Source: M3007 sp038203695
GTDB lineage: Bacteria > Bacteroidota > Bacteroidia > Chitinophagales > Saprospiraceae
DNA: 64,000 nt
Direction of reading: 5' to 3'
NCBI GenBank assembly: GCA_038203695.1
Contig: JBBRDQ010000003.1
Span: 1-64,000 of the forward strand
Position numbers and translations under genes: made by a program. Below the pieces are notes generated by a model, which worked only from the letters and a program-made list of their open reading frames with translations, had not been told where the DNA came from and did not search any database. Of this stretch, positions 33,606 through 44,400 are shown piece after piece (the first letter of the stretch is position 1; each line of letters opens with the position of its first letter).

Positions 33606-35675
33606 ATGCATCAATTACACAATTTCGTTGGCAACCGCTGGATTGCAGGCGAAGGCGATGGTACACCACAATACCACGCTATTACAGGTGATTTGCTAGG
33701 TACTGCCAGTAGCCAGGGACTGGATTACGCTGCCATACTGGAATACGGTCGTAAAACAGGCGGTCCAATATTGCGTCGTATGACTTTTCATGAGCGAGGA
33801 CGCATGCTAAAATCTTTAGCATTGTACCTCACAGAAAGAAAGGAAAAATATTATACCATCAGTCATTGGACGGGCGCTACCCGCCAGGATAGTTGGGTGG
33901 ATATCGAAGGCGGTATTGGCAACTTGTTCGCTTACAGTGGTTTACGCCGCCGATTTCCGAACGAGTCCTATTACGTGGAAGGAGAGACGGTTCGGCTGTC
34001 CAAAGAGAATACCTTTATCGGCCACCATATTCTCGTCCCCAAACAAGGCGTGGCCATCCACATTAATGCCTTCAATTTCCCTATCTGGGGTATGCTCGAA
34101 AAAATTGCCGTCAACCTCTTGGCCGGTATGCCGGCGGTGGTAAAAGCCAGCGAGCAAACCTCTTATCTAACCGAAGCGATGGTGCGCGATATTGCCGCAT
34201 CGGGCATTTTGCCGGAGGGCGCGCTGCAATTGGTCGTAGGTTCCGGTCACGGTATTCTGGATGCGGTGCAGATGCATGATGTCGTTACTTTTACCGGATC
34301 CGCTTCCACCGGCCGACTTTTACGGGCGCATCCAGCCTTGCTGGCGCACAGCGTACCATTTACCATGGAAGCCGACTCGCTCAATGCCGCTATTTTAGGG
34401 CAAGACGCCGCGCCGGGTACGCCTGAATTCGATCTCTTCATCAAAGAATGTCGCCGGGAAATGGTGACCAAGGCCGGTCAGAAATGTACCGCCATCCGGC
34501 GTATTGTCGTACCGGAAAATCTGCTGGAAGCAGTGCAAAGTGCTTTACGCAAAGAACTCTCTAAGACGGTCGTCGGTGACCCGGCCGTGGAAGGCGTGCG
34601 CATGGGTGCCCTCATCAACCGGGCGCATCTTGCGCGTGTACGAGAGCGACTGGCCGAATTAACCGTTGCGACACCCGTTATTTTTGGCGATCCGGATGCA
34701 TTTGAGGTGACCGGTGCAGCACGCGACAAAGGGGCATTCATTCCACCGGTTTTATTGTTGAATGATAATCCGTATCAAAAAACGCTTACGCACGAGACCG
34801 AGTGTTTTGGACCGGTATCTACATTGATGCCGTATAAAACCCTGGAAAATGCCATTGAAATTGCCAATATGGGCAAAGGATCGCTGGTCTCCAGCATTTG
34901 CACCTACGATCCGCACATCATGCGCACCTACGTACTGGATGCCGCAGCGTTTCATGGACGCATCCTCATCCTCAATCGCACGTCGGCCAAAGAAAGTACC
35001 GGACATGGCTCGCCGATGCCGATGTTGACCCACGGCGGTCCCGGTCGCGCGGGTGGCGGGGAAGAAATGGGCGGTATGCGCGGGGTGTTGCATTACCTGC
35101 AACGCACGGCTATTCAGGGCCATCCGACCGATATAACTGCCGTTACCAACCAATACCAAACGGGCGCACAGCAAACCGAGACACCGGTACATCCCTTTAA
35201 AAAACACTTTGAAGACTTGTTTATCGGCGAGACACTGCTGACCGCCAAACACACGGTGAGCGAAGCGGATATTCATAATTTTGCCAATGTGAGTGGCGAT
35301 AATTTCTATGCGCACATGGACGCGACCTCCCTTGAGGGAACCCCTTTTACCGGTAGGGTAGCGCATGGTTATTTCGTGCTTTCCAAGGCCGCCGGATTAT
35401 TCGTCGATGCTAAAAAAGGACCGGTTTTACTCAATTATGGCCTCGATGAATGCCGTTTTACCAAACCCGTTTACCCTGGTATGACGATCGGCGTGAAACT
35501 AACCGTCCGGGAAAAAATCGAACAGGAGCACGATCCAACCCGGGAAGGTATTGCCGCCATCCCTCGCGGCATTGTCAAGTGGCTGGTAGATGTGTACGAT
35601 GAAACCGGCGAAACCGTCGCCATCGCAACAATATTGACTATGGTAAGAAGGAAAGGGGTTATGGGTTATGAGTGA
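33606..35675 (+). CDS. paaZ: PaaZ: bifunctional oxepin-CoA hydrolase / semialdehyde dehydrogenase
   Basis: 689 residues, the usual length. The N-terminal aldehyde dehydrogenase has NAFNFPIWGMLEK, FTGSASTGR, the general-base Glu in FTMEADSLNAA and the catalytic Cys in KAGQKCTAIRR. The C-terminal MaoC-type hotdog domain (about 530-685) has SEADIHNFANVSGDNFYAHM and GRVAHGYFVLSKAAGLF. In the phenylacetate pathway PaaZ opens the oxepin-CoA ring and oxidises the resulting aldehyde. None of the other paa genes (paaABCDE, paaG, paaK) is in this window, so here it is a stand-alone gene; the partners may lie elsewhere. Confidence 0.9.
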   Translation: MHQLHNFVGNRWIAGEGDGTPQYHAITGDLLGTASSQGLDYAAILEYGRKTGGPILRRMTFHERGRMLKSLALYLTERKEKYYTISHWTGATRQDSWVDIEGGIGNLFAYSGLRRRFPNESYYVEGETVRLSKENTFIGHHILVPKQGVAIHINAFNFPIWGMLEKIAVNLLAGMPAVVKASEQTSYLTEAMVRDIAASGILPEGALQLVVGSGHGILDAVQMHDVVTFTGSASTGRLLRAHPALLAHSVPFTMEADSLNAAILGQDAAPGTPEFDLFIKECRREMVTKAGQKCTAIRRIVVPENLLEAVQSALRKELSKTVVGDPAVEGVRMGALINRAHLARVRERLAELTVATPVIFGDPDAFEVTGAARDKGAFIPPVLLLNDNPYQKTLTHETECFGPVSTLMPYKTLENAIEIANMGKGSLVSSICTYDPHIMRTYVLDAAAFHGRILILNRTSAKESTGHGSPMPMLTHGGPGRAGGGEEMGGMRGVLHYLQRTAIQGHPTDITAVTNQYQTGAQQTETPVHPFKKHFEDLFIGETLLTAKHTVSEADIHNFANVSGDNFYAHMDATSLEGTPFTGRVAHGYFVLSKAAGLFVDAKKGPVLLNYGLDECRFTKPVYPGMTIGVKLTVREKIEQEHDPTREGIAAIPRGIVKWLVDVYDETGETVAIATILTMVRRKGVMGYE

Positions 35676-35760
35676 TGAGTTATTTTTCATGATTTGTAGT
35701 TAAGCCTCTGATAATCAATGCCTAACACTCGATTATGAAGAATAACTCATGACCCATAAC
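35658..35760. repeat. Imperfect inverted repeat between paaZ and the lipoprotein gene
   Basis: GTTATGGGTTATGAG and TGATGAGTTATTTTTCAT on the left pair with ATGAAGAATAACTCATGACC and CATAAC on the right. The left arm has a small direct duplication (ATGAGTGATGAG). It overlaps the last 18 bases of paaZ and separates convergent genes, so it probably acts as a terminator. Confidence 0.45.
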
Positions 35761-35764
35761 TTTT

Positions 35765-36430
35765 CTACTCCTGCACCATAATCGTGTCGGTTTGCGAATA
35801 GAACTCCACGATAGCGGTGGCGCTGATGCCGTTGACCGTGGCTTTTTCGAGCCGTTTTCGCACGAGGTATAAGGTCCATTGTCCGGGATCCAGGGCGGAA
35901 ATTTTAACGGCGGGCAGGGCTATTTCAGGGATACTTGCGGTGGTGATCATTTCCATCGGCAACGTCTTGCCCAGTGCTGCATTTTCCCACATACACACCA
36001 GCGATTCGCCTTTTTGCAAGCCCCCGCCTTCCCAGCGCAATCGGGTGGCCTGCCGGCGCGAAAGCGTCGGGGTATCAAATCCGAATTTGCCGACCCCGGC
36101 CATGGGCACTTCAAACTGGTGCCTTGCGTCTGCTTCCTGCCATTCGAAGGAATACTTCGGCACGAGCCCTCCGGCGTAACTTACCTGATAAGTCAGACCT
36201 TGTACCGGCTGCAATTTCATCGGCATGCCCTGGAAGCGAAAGCCCCCGGACATTTCCACCGGTGCCGGTGGCGTAGCTGCTTCATTGCGCAAACTGGCCT
36301 GCGCCAGCACTTGATTTTCTGTTTCCAGAATCCGGATGTAACAATCCAGCGAGCGTTTTACGGGCGAAACTGGACTTTTACAGGTTGCCAAACAGAATAT
36401 TGCGAGAATCGAAAAAAAGATGTGTTTCAT
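35765..36430 (-). CDS. Lipoprotein of unknown function
   Basis: 221 residues. The signal peptide ends in LATCKS, a probable lipobox with Cys17. The mature part is beta-rich with a proline-rich patch (AATPPAPVEM) and paired strands such as YQVSYAGGLVPKYSFEW and GQWTLYLVRKRLEKATV. No family was recognised. It sits between the convergent paaZ and the divergent dehydrogenase gene with no obvious operon partner. Confidence 0.6.
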   Translation of the reverse strand: MKHIFFSILAIFCLATCKSPVSPVKRSLDCYIRILETENQVLAQASLRNEAATPPAPVEMSGGFRFQGMPMKLQPVQGLTYQVSYAGGLVPKYSFEWQEADARHQFEVPMAGVGKFGFDTPTLSRRQATRLRWEGGGLQKGESLVCMWENAALGKTLPMEMITTASIPEIALPAVKISALDPGQWTLYLVRKRLEKATVNGISATAIVEFYSQTDTIMVQE

Positions 36431-36575
36431 ATTGTTGTGTAAATATCTTTGCCGCCTGTTAGTCGAACGGGCTTAACTGTTTATCGGTAAAATACCGCAC
36501 TGCAAATGTCTGTCAAGTCTGGCGAACGACCAACGAACATCGCTTTTCGTTCACGAACTCAAAGGATGTATTCAT

Positions 36576-36587
36576 CCCCGTACGGGG
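36576..36587. repeat. Perfect 12-base palindrome CCCCGTACGGGG
   Basis: Located in the divergent region between the lipoprotein gene and the 2-hydroxyacid dehydrogenase gene, 62 bases before the GTG start of the latter. It could be a regulator site or an RNA hairpin. Confidence 0.4.
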
Positions 36588-36648
36588 TTATTTCACACAA
36601 TCGGGCATTTTTCTCCGCTGGAGGGTGCCTATTTTCGACCTATCGTTC

Positions 36649-37593
36649 GTGAAAAAAGTATTAATCACGGATGACTGCCATCCGTATTTGATCGAAGCAT
36701 TGACGCAGTTAGGCTTTTCCTGCGATTTTGAACCGGAGATTACGCCGGAAGAAACATTGCAGCGCATTGCTGACTATACGGGGTTGATCATCAACAGCAA
36801 GATCAATGTGAACCGCAGTTTTATAGACGCTGCGCTACAGTTGCGTTTTGTCGGACGACTGGGTTCCGGGATGGAGATTGTCGATCGCCCGTATGCTACC
36901 GAAAGAGGCATTGCGGTAATAAGCAGCCCAGAGGGCAATCGGAATGCAGTGGCGGAGCAAGCGCTTGGCATGTTGCTCGCCTTGGCGAACAACCTGTTGC
37001 AAGCTGATCGGGAAGTGCGGCAGAATATATGGCGGCGGGAAGCGAACCGGGGTTTTGAATTGCGCGGCAAGACAATGGGGATTATCGGGTTTGGGCATAC
37101 CGGTAGCCAGTTCGCCCGGGTTTTGTCCGGTTTGGGCATGCACATAATCGCTTTTGATAAATATAAAACAGCGTATGTGGATGATTTTCCGGGCGTACAG
37201 GAAGGCACATTGGAAGAAATACAGACCCAGGCAGATGTGATTAGTTTGCACCTGCCACTTACGCCGGAAACGAAGCATTATGTGGATCAGGCATTTATCG
37301 CCCAATGCCGGCCCGGAGTAGTTTTGGTGAATACTTCGCGGGGCCAATGCATCAAAACCGACGATTTGATCGCCGCGTTGGAGACAAGATGGGTACAGGG
37401 TGCGTGTCTGGATGTATTTGAAAATGAAAAACCAGGAACCTTCACCGAGGCTGAATTTACAAGGTACGATCGGTTGCATGCGCTTGACAATGTGGTACTT
37501 GCGCCTCATATCGCCGGGTGGACCCATGAATCTAAAGCCCGCATGGCAGCAGTACTGATTGAAAAAATTAAGACAGTTTTGTCAAAACAATGA
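36649..37593 (+). CDS. D-2-hydroxyacid dehydrogenase (phosphoglycerate dehydrogenase-like)
   Basis: 314 residues from a GTG at 36649 (read as M-KKVLITDDCHPYL), preferred over a GTG at 36625 because family members start with this strand. The NAD-binding loop is GKTMGIIGFGHTGSQFARVL. The catalytic Arg is in NTSRGQ, the Glu in the VFENEKP region and the His in APHIAGWT. The protein lacks the C-terminal ACT regulatory domain of classical SerA. It may make phosphohydroxypyruvate for serine or act on another 2-hydroxyacid. A 95-base gap precedes the TonB receptor gene. Confidence 0.85.
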   Translation: MKKVLITDDCHPYLIEALTQLGFSCDFEPEITPEETLQRIADYTGLIINSKINVNRSFIDAALQLRFVGRLGSGMEIVDRPYATERGIAVISSPEGNRNAVAEQALGMLLALANNLLQADREVRQNIWRREANRGFELRGKTMGIIGFGHTGSQFARVLSGLGMHIIAFDKYKTAYVDDFPGVQEGTLEEIQTQADVISLHLPLTPETKHYVDQAFIAQCRPGVVLVNTSRGQCIKTDDLIAALETRWVQGACLDVFENEKPGTFTEAEFTRYDRLHALDNVVLAPHIAGWTHESKARMAAVLIEKIKTVLSKQ

Positions 37594-37687
37594 CAATCTA
37601 TCGTGAGAATAATGCGGTCAGTCGATGAATTCATTATCATTGCGGCCCGTTTTGTATTGTGAACTACAATTTTTAACCAGCATTTTT

Positions 37688-40600
37688 ATGGTACGTTCTT
37701 TACTTTTAACAATTGCGATGCTCCTGTGTGCCGGAGCCGCCTTCGCCCAAAACACCAACCTCCTAGGGAATGTGAAAGATGGGGAAGGTGAGCCCCTCGT
37801 CGGAGCATCGGTCAAGGTGCTGAAAGGCACCGACCTCGTAAAAGGTAGTATTACCGATTATGAGGGGAAATTTCGCATCCCGCTGGATGCCGGCTATTAC
37901 ACCGTTGAAGTAACTTATACAGGCTACAAAACCGCCCAAGTTTCGGCGGTGCAGGTATTGACCGGTAAGTTAAATTACATGGATGATGTAACGCTCGAAG
38001 AAGGGAATGTCCTGGATGAATTTGTGGTAACAACGTACGTTGTTCCACTGATCAAACAGGATGAAACTTCAACCGGTAATACGTTGACATCCAAAGACAT
38101 CGCTAAACTACCCACCCGTAGTATCAATGCGATTGCGGCCAGTACACCCGGCGTAAGTTCGGTAGATGGCGGTGCCGTTAACATTAAGGGTTCGCGCTCG
38201 AATGCCACTAACTACTATATCGATGGTGTACGCGTGAGCGGTTCTACGCCTCCGGTACAGGACATTGAGCAGCTATCGATCATCACCGGTGGACTTGGTG
38301 CCGAATACGGCGACGTTACCGGCGGTGTTATCTCGATCATTACCAAAGGGCCTGCCAGCGAATACCACGGCGCTGTAGAATTGGAAAACTCCAATGGCCT
38401 CGACCCCTACGGTTGGCTCCTTGGTACGGCCAATATCAGTGGTCCGATTTTGAAACGCCGTACAAATGATGGTAAAAACAGCGAAACTATTCTTGGTTTC
38501 CGTCTTTCCGGCCAGTACCAACAACAAAAGGATGATGACCCTTCGGCATTGCCTTCCTACCGGGTGAAACCCAGCGTGCGTGAAAACATTGCCGCGCATC
38601 CGCTTTTCGCGCGCAATGGTACATTTGTAGCATCTGCTGAAAATATCACTCGCGACAGTGTTGATGTGTTGAAATATCGTCCTAACGAAAACCGCCGCGA
38701 TATTGACCTGACCGGTAAGATCGACTACAAACTGACCAAAGATATCGACATCAGCATTACGGGTACTTATAAGGACACGGAAAATAAATTTACACCCGGT
38801 GGCTGGGGTTATCTTAATACGGATAATAATCCAACCCAGTACAACCAGCGTTATCGCGGGATTGCCCGATTCCGTCACCGCCTGGGCAGCAGCGATCCGG
38901 CAGGTAATAAAGCCTCGTCCAATAAGGTTTCGATCTCCAACGCCAGTTACCAGTTACAGGCGGCTTTTGAGCGCGGTTCGGGTAGAACCTACGACCCTGT
39001 CCATAAAGACAGGATTTTCGACTACGGTTACATTGGCCGTTTTAATTTTGTGGAAGTTCCACAAGCTGGCTTCAATGATTCCAATCAAGTCGTACACGTA
39101 GGTAATACGATCGATTTTACAAACTTTCAGCCGGGATATACCGATAAAAACGATCAGTTCCGTTTCCCTAATCAGGTCCAAAATACTTACAATGAGTTTG
39201 CTTTGTCTGATGAGCAATCGAGTTCTGCATTTTCCACCTACAATGTGCGCAACGGTTTTTTCTCCGATGTTTACAATGATGTATGGAGCGGCATGTATAC
39301 CAATATCAATCAGGTATACAACTCCTATAATAAAAGCGAAAGCGACATTCTGATCATTTCGGCCTCCAGCGGTTTCGATTTGAAATTAGGAAAATCAGGG
39401 GTACATAATATTCAGTTTGGATTGCTGAACGAGCAACGCACCGAGCGGAGCTGGGGCATGGCACCGTCCACCATCTGGAACCTGATGAACAATACGGCCA
39501 ATATCCATTTTAACGGTTTGAACACCGATAAAGTCGTTGGTAAATTCTTTGTGCCAGGTAACCCATCCGGTGATTCCACGGACATCTATGCCAATGCAGT
39601 CGTGGATATTGCCGATGTGAAATTTTACAAAAAGATTCGGGAAAAACTCGGCCTTGGCATTGATGAATATGTAAACGGTGCCGGTCTAACCCCTGATCAG
39701 GTCAGCCTGGACATGTTCTCCGCCCGTGAATTGACCGATGCGCAATTAGTTGACTACTACGGTTATGACTATTTGGGCAATAAAACCCCCGATGGTGTGG
39801 TCTTTGAAGATTTTTTCCGCAGTGTAGATGCGGATGGCGTGCGCAACTTCCCGGTTGCTCCTTTACGCCCATTGTACCAGGCGGCTTTTTTGAAGGATAA
39901 ATTTACCTTCAACAGCATGATTTTCAGCCTTGGCCTCCGGATAGAGCGATTTGACCTGAATACGAAAGTGATGCGCGATCCGTATTCGCTCTATCAGATC
40001 AAATCGGCCAAAGATTATTTTGCTACCACGCCTGGGCAACGCCCGGGTACGATTGGCGACGACTTTAAAGTGTATCTTAACCAACAGACACTTGAGCCAT
40101 CCGGCTACCGCGATGGAGACCAATGGTACTTCGCCGATGGTCGTCAGGCCAATGACGGTAACCAAGTGTTCGGTAGCGAGCCAGTCACGCCGTTGTTAGC
40201 AGATGAGGTATCTGGAGGCGATATTTTTGACCGCCGTTTTGATCCAAAAACAGCCTTCGAAGATTACACGCCGCAAGTAAACTGGCTGCCACGTCTGGCA
40301 TTCTCGTTTCCGATCTCCAAAGAAGCAAACTTTTTTGCGCACTACGACATCCTGGTCCAACGCCCGCCGGACGGCTGGCAGATAACCCCACTGGATTACC
40401 TGTACTTCTATACCTCCGGTCGTACGCCCGTAAGTAACGGGAATCTCAAACCGGAACGTGTGGTGGATTACGAAGTAGGTTTCCAGCAGCAGTTGAACAA
40501 GTTTTCTGCGCTCAAATTCTCGGCGTACTACCGCGAACAGCGCGATATGATCCAGCGCCGTACGATTGCTTACGTACCAACCATTACCCGTTACGACACG

Positions 40601-41326
40601 TATGGAAACGTAGACTTTGGTACCGTAAAAGGTTTTACGCTGCAATATGACCTGCGCCGGATTCAAAATGCACAATTGTTGTTGGCTTATACACTGCAAT
40701 TTGCCGACGGTACCGGTTCTGACGCTAATTCACAGCGCGGTCTGACTACACGCGGTAATTTGCGTACCCTGTTCCCATTGAGTTTTGACGAGCGCCATAA
40801 TATCAGCGCCATATTTGACTACCGTTTTGATGCGGCTGGAAGAACCTACACCGGACCCCGTATCGGTGGTAAAGATATTCTGGCCCTGTTTGGTGCCAAC
40901 TTCCAGATTAATGGTGCATCCGGCAAACCTTACACGGCCAAGTTGCGTCCTTCCCGTTTCGGCGGTGACGGTACGGTAGGATCTATTAATGGCAACCGTT
41001 TGCCTTGGCGTATCAATGTCGATATGCGGGTAGACAAAACCTTTGTGTTGACCGCCAATAATAAAAAAACGCTCAACCTGAATATCTATCTGCGGATTGC
41101 CAATTTGTTGAACCGTAAGAACATAGTGGGTGTTTATCCGGTAACCGGCTCGCCAACAGACGATGGCTACCTGGCAACGGGTGAAGGCCAGTCCGTACTG
41201 GATGGTGTCGTCCAACAGGGTCGCAATCTGCAAGGATACCTGGACGCGTATTCCTGGACCGTGCAGAACGGCAATAACTTTACCCAGCCACGTCGTATTT
41301 ACGTCGGTGCTTCTTTTGAATTTTAA
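37688..41326 (+). CDS. TonB-dependent outer-membrane receptor with carboxypeptidase-regulatory-like domain
   Basis: 1212 residues from the ATG at 37688, which starts a signal peptide (SLLLTIAMLLCAGAAFAQ). An upstream ATG at 37625 adds 21 residues and is less likely. Residues about 24-110 form the CarboxypepD_reg-like domain (LLGNVKDGEGEPLVGASVKV). The plug follows (SINAIAASTPGVSSVDGG, NYYIDGVRV, GGLGAEYGDVTGGVISIITK), then a large 22-strand-type barrel. No SusD gene adjoins it. Instead it is followed by a very large T9SS-tailed protein and a PorV-like barrel on the same strand, which suggests a joint role at the outer membrane. The ligand is unknown. Confidence 0.9.
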   Translation: MVRSLLLTIAMLLCAGAAFAQNTNLLGNVKDGEGEPLVGASVKVLKGTDLVKGSITDYEGKFRIPLDAGYYTVEVTYTGYKTAQVSAVQVLTGKLNYMDDVTLEEGNVLDEFVVTTYVVPLIKQDETSTGNTLTSKDIAKLPTRSINAIAASTPGVSSVDGGAVNIKGSRSNATNYYIDGVRVSGSTPPVQDIEQLSIITGGLGAEYGDVTGGVISIITKGPASEYHGAVELENSNGLDPYGWLLGTANISGPILKRRTNDGKNSETILGFRLSGQYQQQKDDDPSALPSYRVKPSVRENIAAHPLFARNGTFVASAENITRDSVDVLKYRPNENRRDIDLTGKIDYKLTKDIDISITGTYKDTENKFTPGGWGYLNTDNNPTQYNQRYRGIARFRHRLGSSDPAGNKASSNKVSISNASYQLQAAFERGSGRTYDPVHKDRIFDYGYIGRFNFVEVPQAGFNDSNQVVHVGNTIDFTNFQPGYTDKNDQFRFPNQVQNTYNEFALSDEQSSSAFSTYNVRNGFFSDVYNDVWSGMYTNINQVYNSYNKSESDILIISASSGFDLKLGKSGVHNIQFGLLNEQRTERSWGMAPSTIWNLMNNTANIHFNGLNTDKVVGKFFVPGNPSGDSTDIYANAVVDIADVKFYKKIREKLGLGIDEYVNGAGLTPDQVSLDMFSARELTDAQLVDYYGYDYLGNKTPDGVVFEDFFRSVDADGVRNFPVAPLRPLYQAAFLKDKFTFNSMIFSLGLRIERFDLNTKVMRDPYSLYQIKSAKDYFATTPGQRPGTIGDDFKVYLNQQTLEPSGYRDGDQWYFADGRQANDGNQVFGSEPVTPLLADEVSGGDIFDRRFDPKTAFEDYTPQVNWLPRLAFSFPISKEANFFAHYDILVQRPPDGWQITPLDYLYFYTSGRTPVSNGNLKPERVVDYEVGFQQQLNKFSALKFSAYYREQRDMIQRRTIAYVPTITRYDTYGNVDFGTVKGFTLQYDLRRIQNAQLLLAYTLQFADGTGSDANSQRGLTTRGNLRTLFPLSFDERHNISAIFDYRFDAAGRTYTGPRIGGKDILALFGANFQINGASGKPYTAKLRPSRFGGDGTVGSINGNRLPWRINVDMRVDKTFVLTANNKKTLNLNIYLRIANLLNRKNIVGVYPVTGSPTDDGYLATGEGQSVLDGVVQQGRNLQGYLDAYSWTVQNGNNFTQPRRIYVGASFEF

Positions 41327-41445
41327 ATTATTCCGGCATTCTGGAGGTATTATGCTTTCAGAAGCCACCTGTTGCAATAGACTACGAACTCGCTTATTTT
41401 ATCGGTAAAGGGTTCATTTTTAAAAAGTTAAAACAAAATTATATC

Positions 41446-44400
41446 ATGCGTACTAACAAACTTTGGTTAGCCGTTTGGCTGATCTTCTTAGCGGGGAGCG
41501 CAATAGCGCACACTCCGACTTTGGGAGGGAAAATCGGTAGCGCGCCTAAAAAAGTACAGTACCGCGACGTATGTGCAAACTCTGAGCACCAAATTGACCA
41601 GAGTATCAACAACGTACGGGCGCGCTTACTTGGCGGCGGCGACTGCTGGTGGAATAACAAAGATGAGGGCCGTTACATCGTGCCGAAGGTAGATCCTACT
41701 ACTGGTGCGAAAGAAGTGTCCTCTATTTTCGCTGGTTCGGTCTGGATCGGCGGCATTGACCCCGGCGGCAATTTGAAACTGGCCTGCCAGACTTACCGCA
41801 ATGACGGTAAAAATGACTTTTGGCCCGGCCCGCTTACCGATCTTGGGTTAGCGGAACAGCAAACCTGCAAAAACTGGGATCAACACTTCCGGGTGACGGG
41901 AGACGACATTCGCAAACACCTGGCTAATCTGGCACAGGGTAACTTAGATCCAAATGATATTCCCCGCAATCTGCGTGGCTGGCCTGCTCGTGGCAATCCA
42001 TTCTTCGTGGACGTCTGGGGATTTGAATTGCCCAATACGATTCAGGGTTTAGGTGGCTTCTTTGATGCAAATGAGGACCAATTTTATAATCCGTTGGATG
42101 GTGACTACCCGTCTATCGATATTCGCGGATGCCCATTGGACCGGTATCCCGATGAGATGATTTTCTGGATTTACAACGACCACGGTGGTGGCCAGCAGCA
42201 CGCACGTACCAATGGTAAAACAATCCAGATGGAAGTGCAGGTGCAATCGTTTGGTTATACCACCAACGATGCACTGAATGATATGACCTTTCAGCGTTAT
42301 AAACTGATTAATCGTGCCACGACGCTGATCGACTCTTGCTTTTTCGCGATGTGGGTAGACCCCGACTTAGGTTGTCCCTTCGATGACTATGTCGGTTGTG
42401 ATACATCCAAGAGCCTGATGTTTGTATACAATCAGGACGCTACGGATGGTCAGCCTGGCTGTACCTGCCCGAGTAATGACGGCCCCATTAACACGTATTG
42501 CGATAACGTGCCGATCCTTGGGGTAGACTATTTCCGTGGACCGTTGGATGCAGACGGAAATGAACTTGGCATGTCTTCCTTTACGTATTACAACAATGTA
42601 GGCACCGGCAATCCACCGCAGGGTACAACCGACCCTGACGGGGATGTTGAGTACTTTCGCTACATCACCGGTAGCTGGAAAGATGGATCGCCGTTTACGT
42701 ATGGCGGCAATGCCAAGGATGGTACTGTTATCACTAAATATGCGTTTACCGAAGCGCCAAATTCACCGGCTCCGGCCTGGTCTATGTGTACCGCTAACCT
42801 GCCATTTGGCGACCGTCGTACCCTACAGGCATCCGGTCCATTTCTGCTGACGCCAGGTGCTGTTAACGAATTGATCATTGGCGTTCCTTGGGTATCCAGT
42901 GCAAATTACCCGTGCCCGGATCTGGAAGGATTGTTCCGTGCAGATAAACTGGCACAAGGGCTTTTTGACAACTGTTTCGACCTGCTGGATGGCCCGGACG
43001 CTCCGGATGTCAACTGGATTGAGGTTAATCAGGAAGTAATTGCCGTTTTGACCAACCAAGAAGATTCCAAACTTTCCAATAACGCGAAAGAACTGTATTC
43101 GGAATTAGATCCATTAGCGCCCGATGCCCTGAAGAATCTTCCAGAAGGACAATACCGTTTTGAGGGATACCGCATTTTTCAATTGTTGAATCCCAATGTT
43201 TCTACTTCCGACTACGGCGACCCGGATAAAGCACGGATTGTCGCACAAGTGGATATTAAAAACGGCGCAGCCAAATTGTATAACTGGGTGGAAACGCTGG
43301 ATCCTAATATGCCGACGCGAAAGATTTACTATCCGGAGCTACAGGTTGAAGGCCCTAATCAGGGTATTAAACACACGTTCAGTATCAAGGAAGATAGATT
43401 CGCACAGACCAACGATAAGCGGCTGATTAACCACAAAAAGTACTACTACACTGTAATTGCTTATGCCTACAATGAGTATGAACAATTTAATCCACTGGCA
43501 CAACCTGCCACCGGACAGCAACGTACTTATTTGCCAGGTCGTAAGAGCGCTACTGGTCCGATTCAGGTTTTTACGGTCATTCCGCGTCCGATAGTGGATC
43601 AGGCATTACGCGCTTCTTATGGCGACGGTGTTGAAATTACGCGCCTGGAAGGCCAGGGTGCTGGCGGCAATTTCCTGGATATTACGCCTGAAACGCGTGC
43701 CAAATTGCTGAATGCAGATTATGACAGCACGGTGACCTACAAATCAGGTCGTGGTCCTATCAACGTAACCATTTTCAATCCGTTTGAGGTGCGGGATGGT
43801 AATTATGAATTGTCTATCGTCGACGATAATCTGAGCGATACGAAGTTAGATATTACCGCTCGTTGGGTGCTACGCAATGTAGAAACCGGCGAAGAAGTGG
43901 CTTCCCAGCGTCGAATCAGTGAATTAAATGAACAGATTGTTGCACAGTATGGCTTCTCGGTTACGGTCGCACAAACGGACGATGCTGCCGGATTGGTCGG
44001 TAATGTGCAGGAAGGCGGCATTGGCGCGGAATTGGAATACGCTGATCCAGGTCAAGCTTGGTTGACCGGCTTCCCAGATACGGATTTCTCGCCGTTCAAT
44101 TTTGTGAAGACCGGAAAATTGGAAATAGACGAACTGCTGGATCGGAATCAAAGTCTGACTAAACTCGGCGACGGCTTTTTCGTGCCTTACTACTTAGCTG
44201 ATGGGCGGGTAGAAAATATGGGTAGCGCTACTGATAATGAACGCCTGATCACGCCGGCCTGGACCGAAAGAACAGGTAACTTTAATACCCAGGCAGTATG
44301 GGGAACTACGTCCAACCGCCAGGCACGGTTAAATTTGCTGCCGAACGTGGACATCGTCTTCACCAGCGACAAATCAAAATGGAGCCGCTGTGTAGTTATT

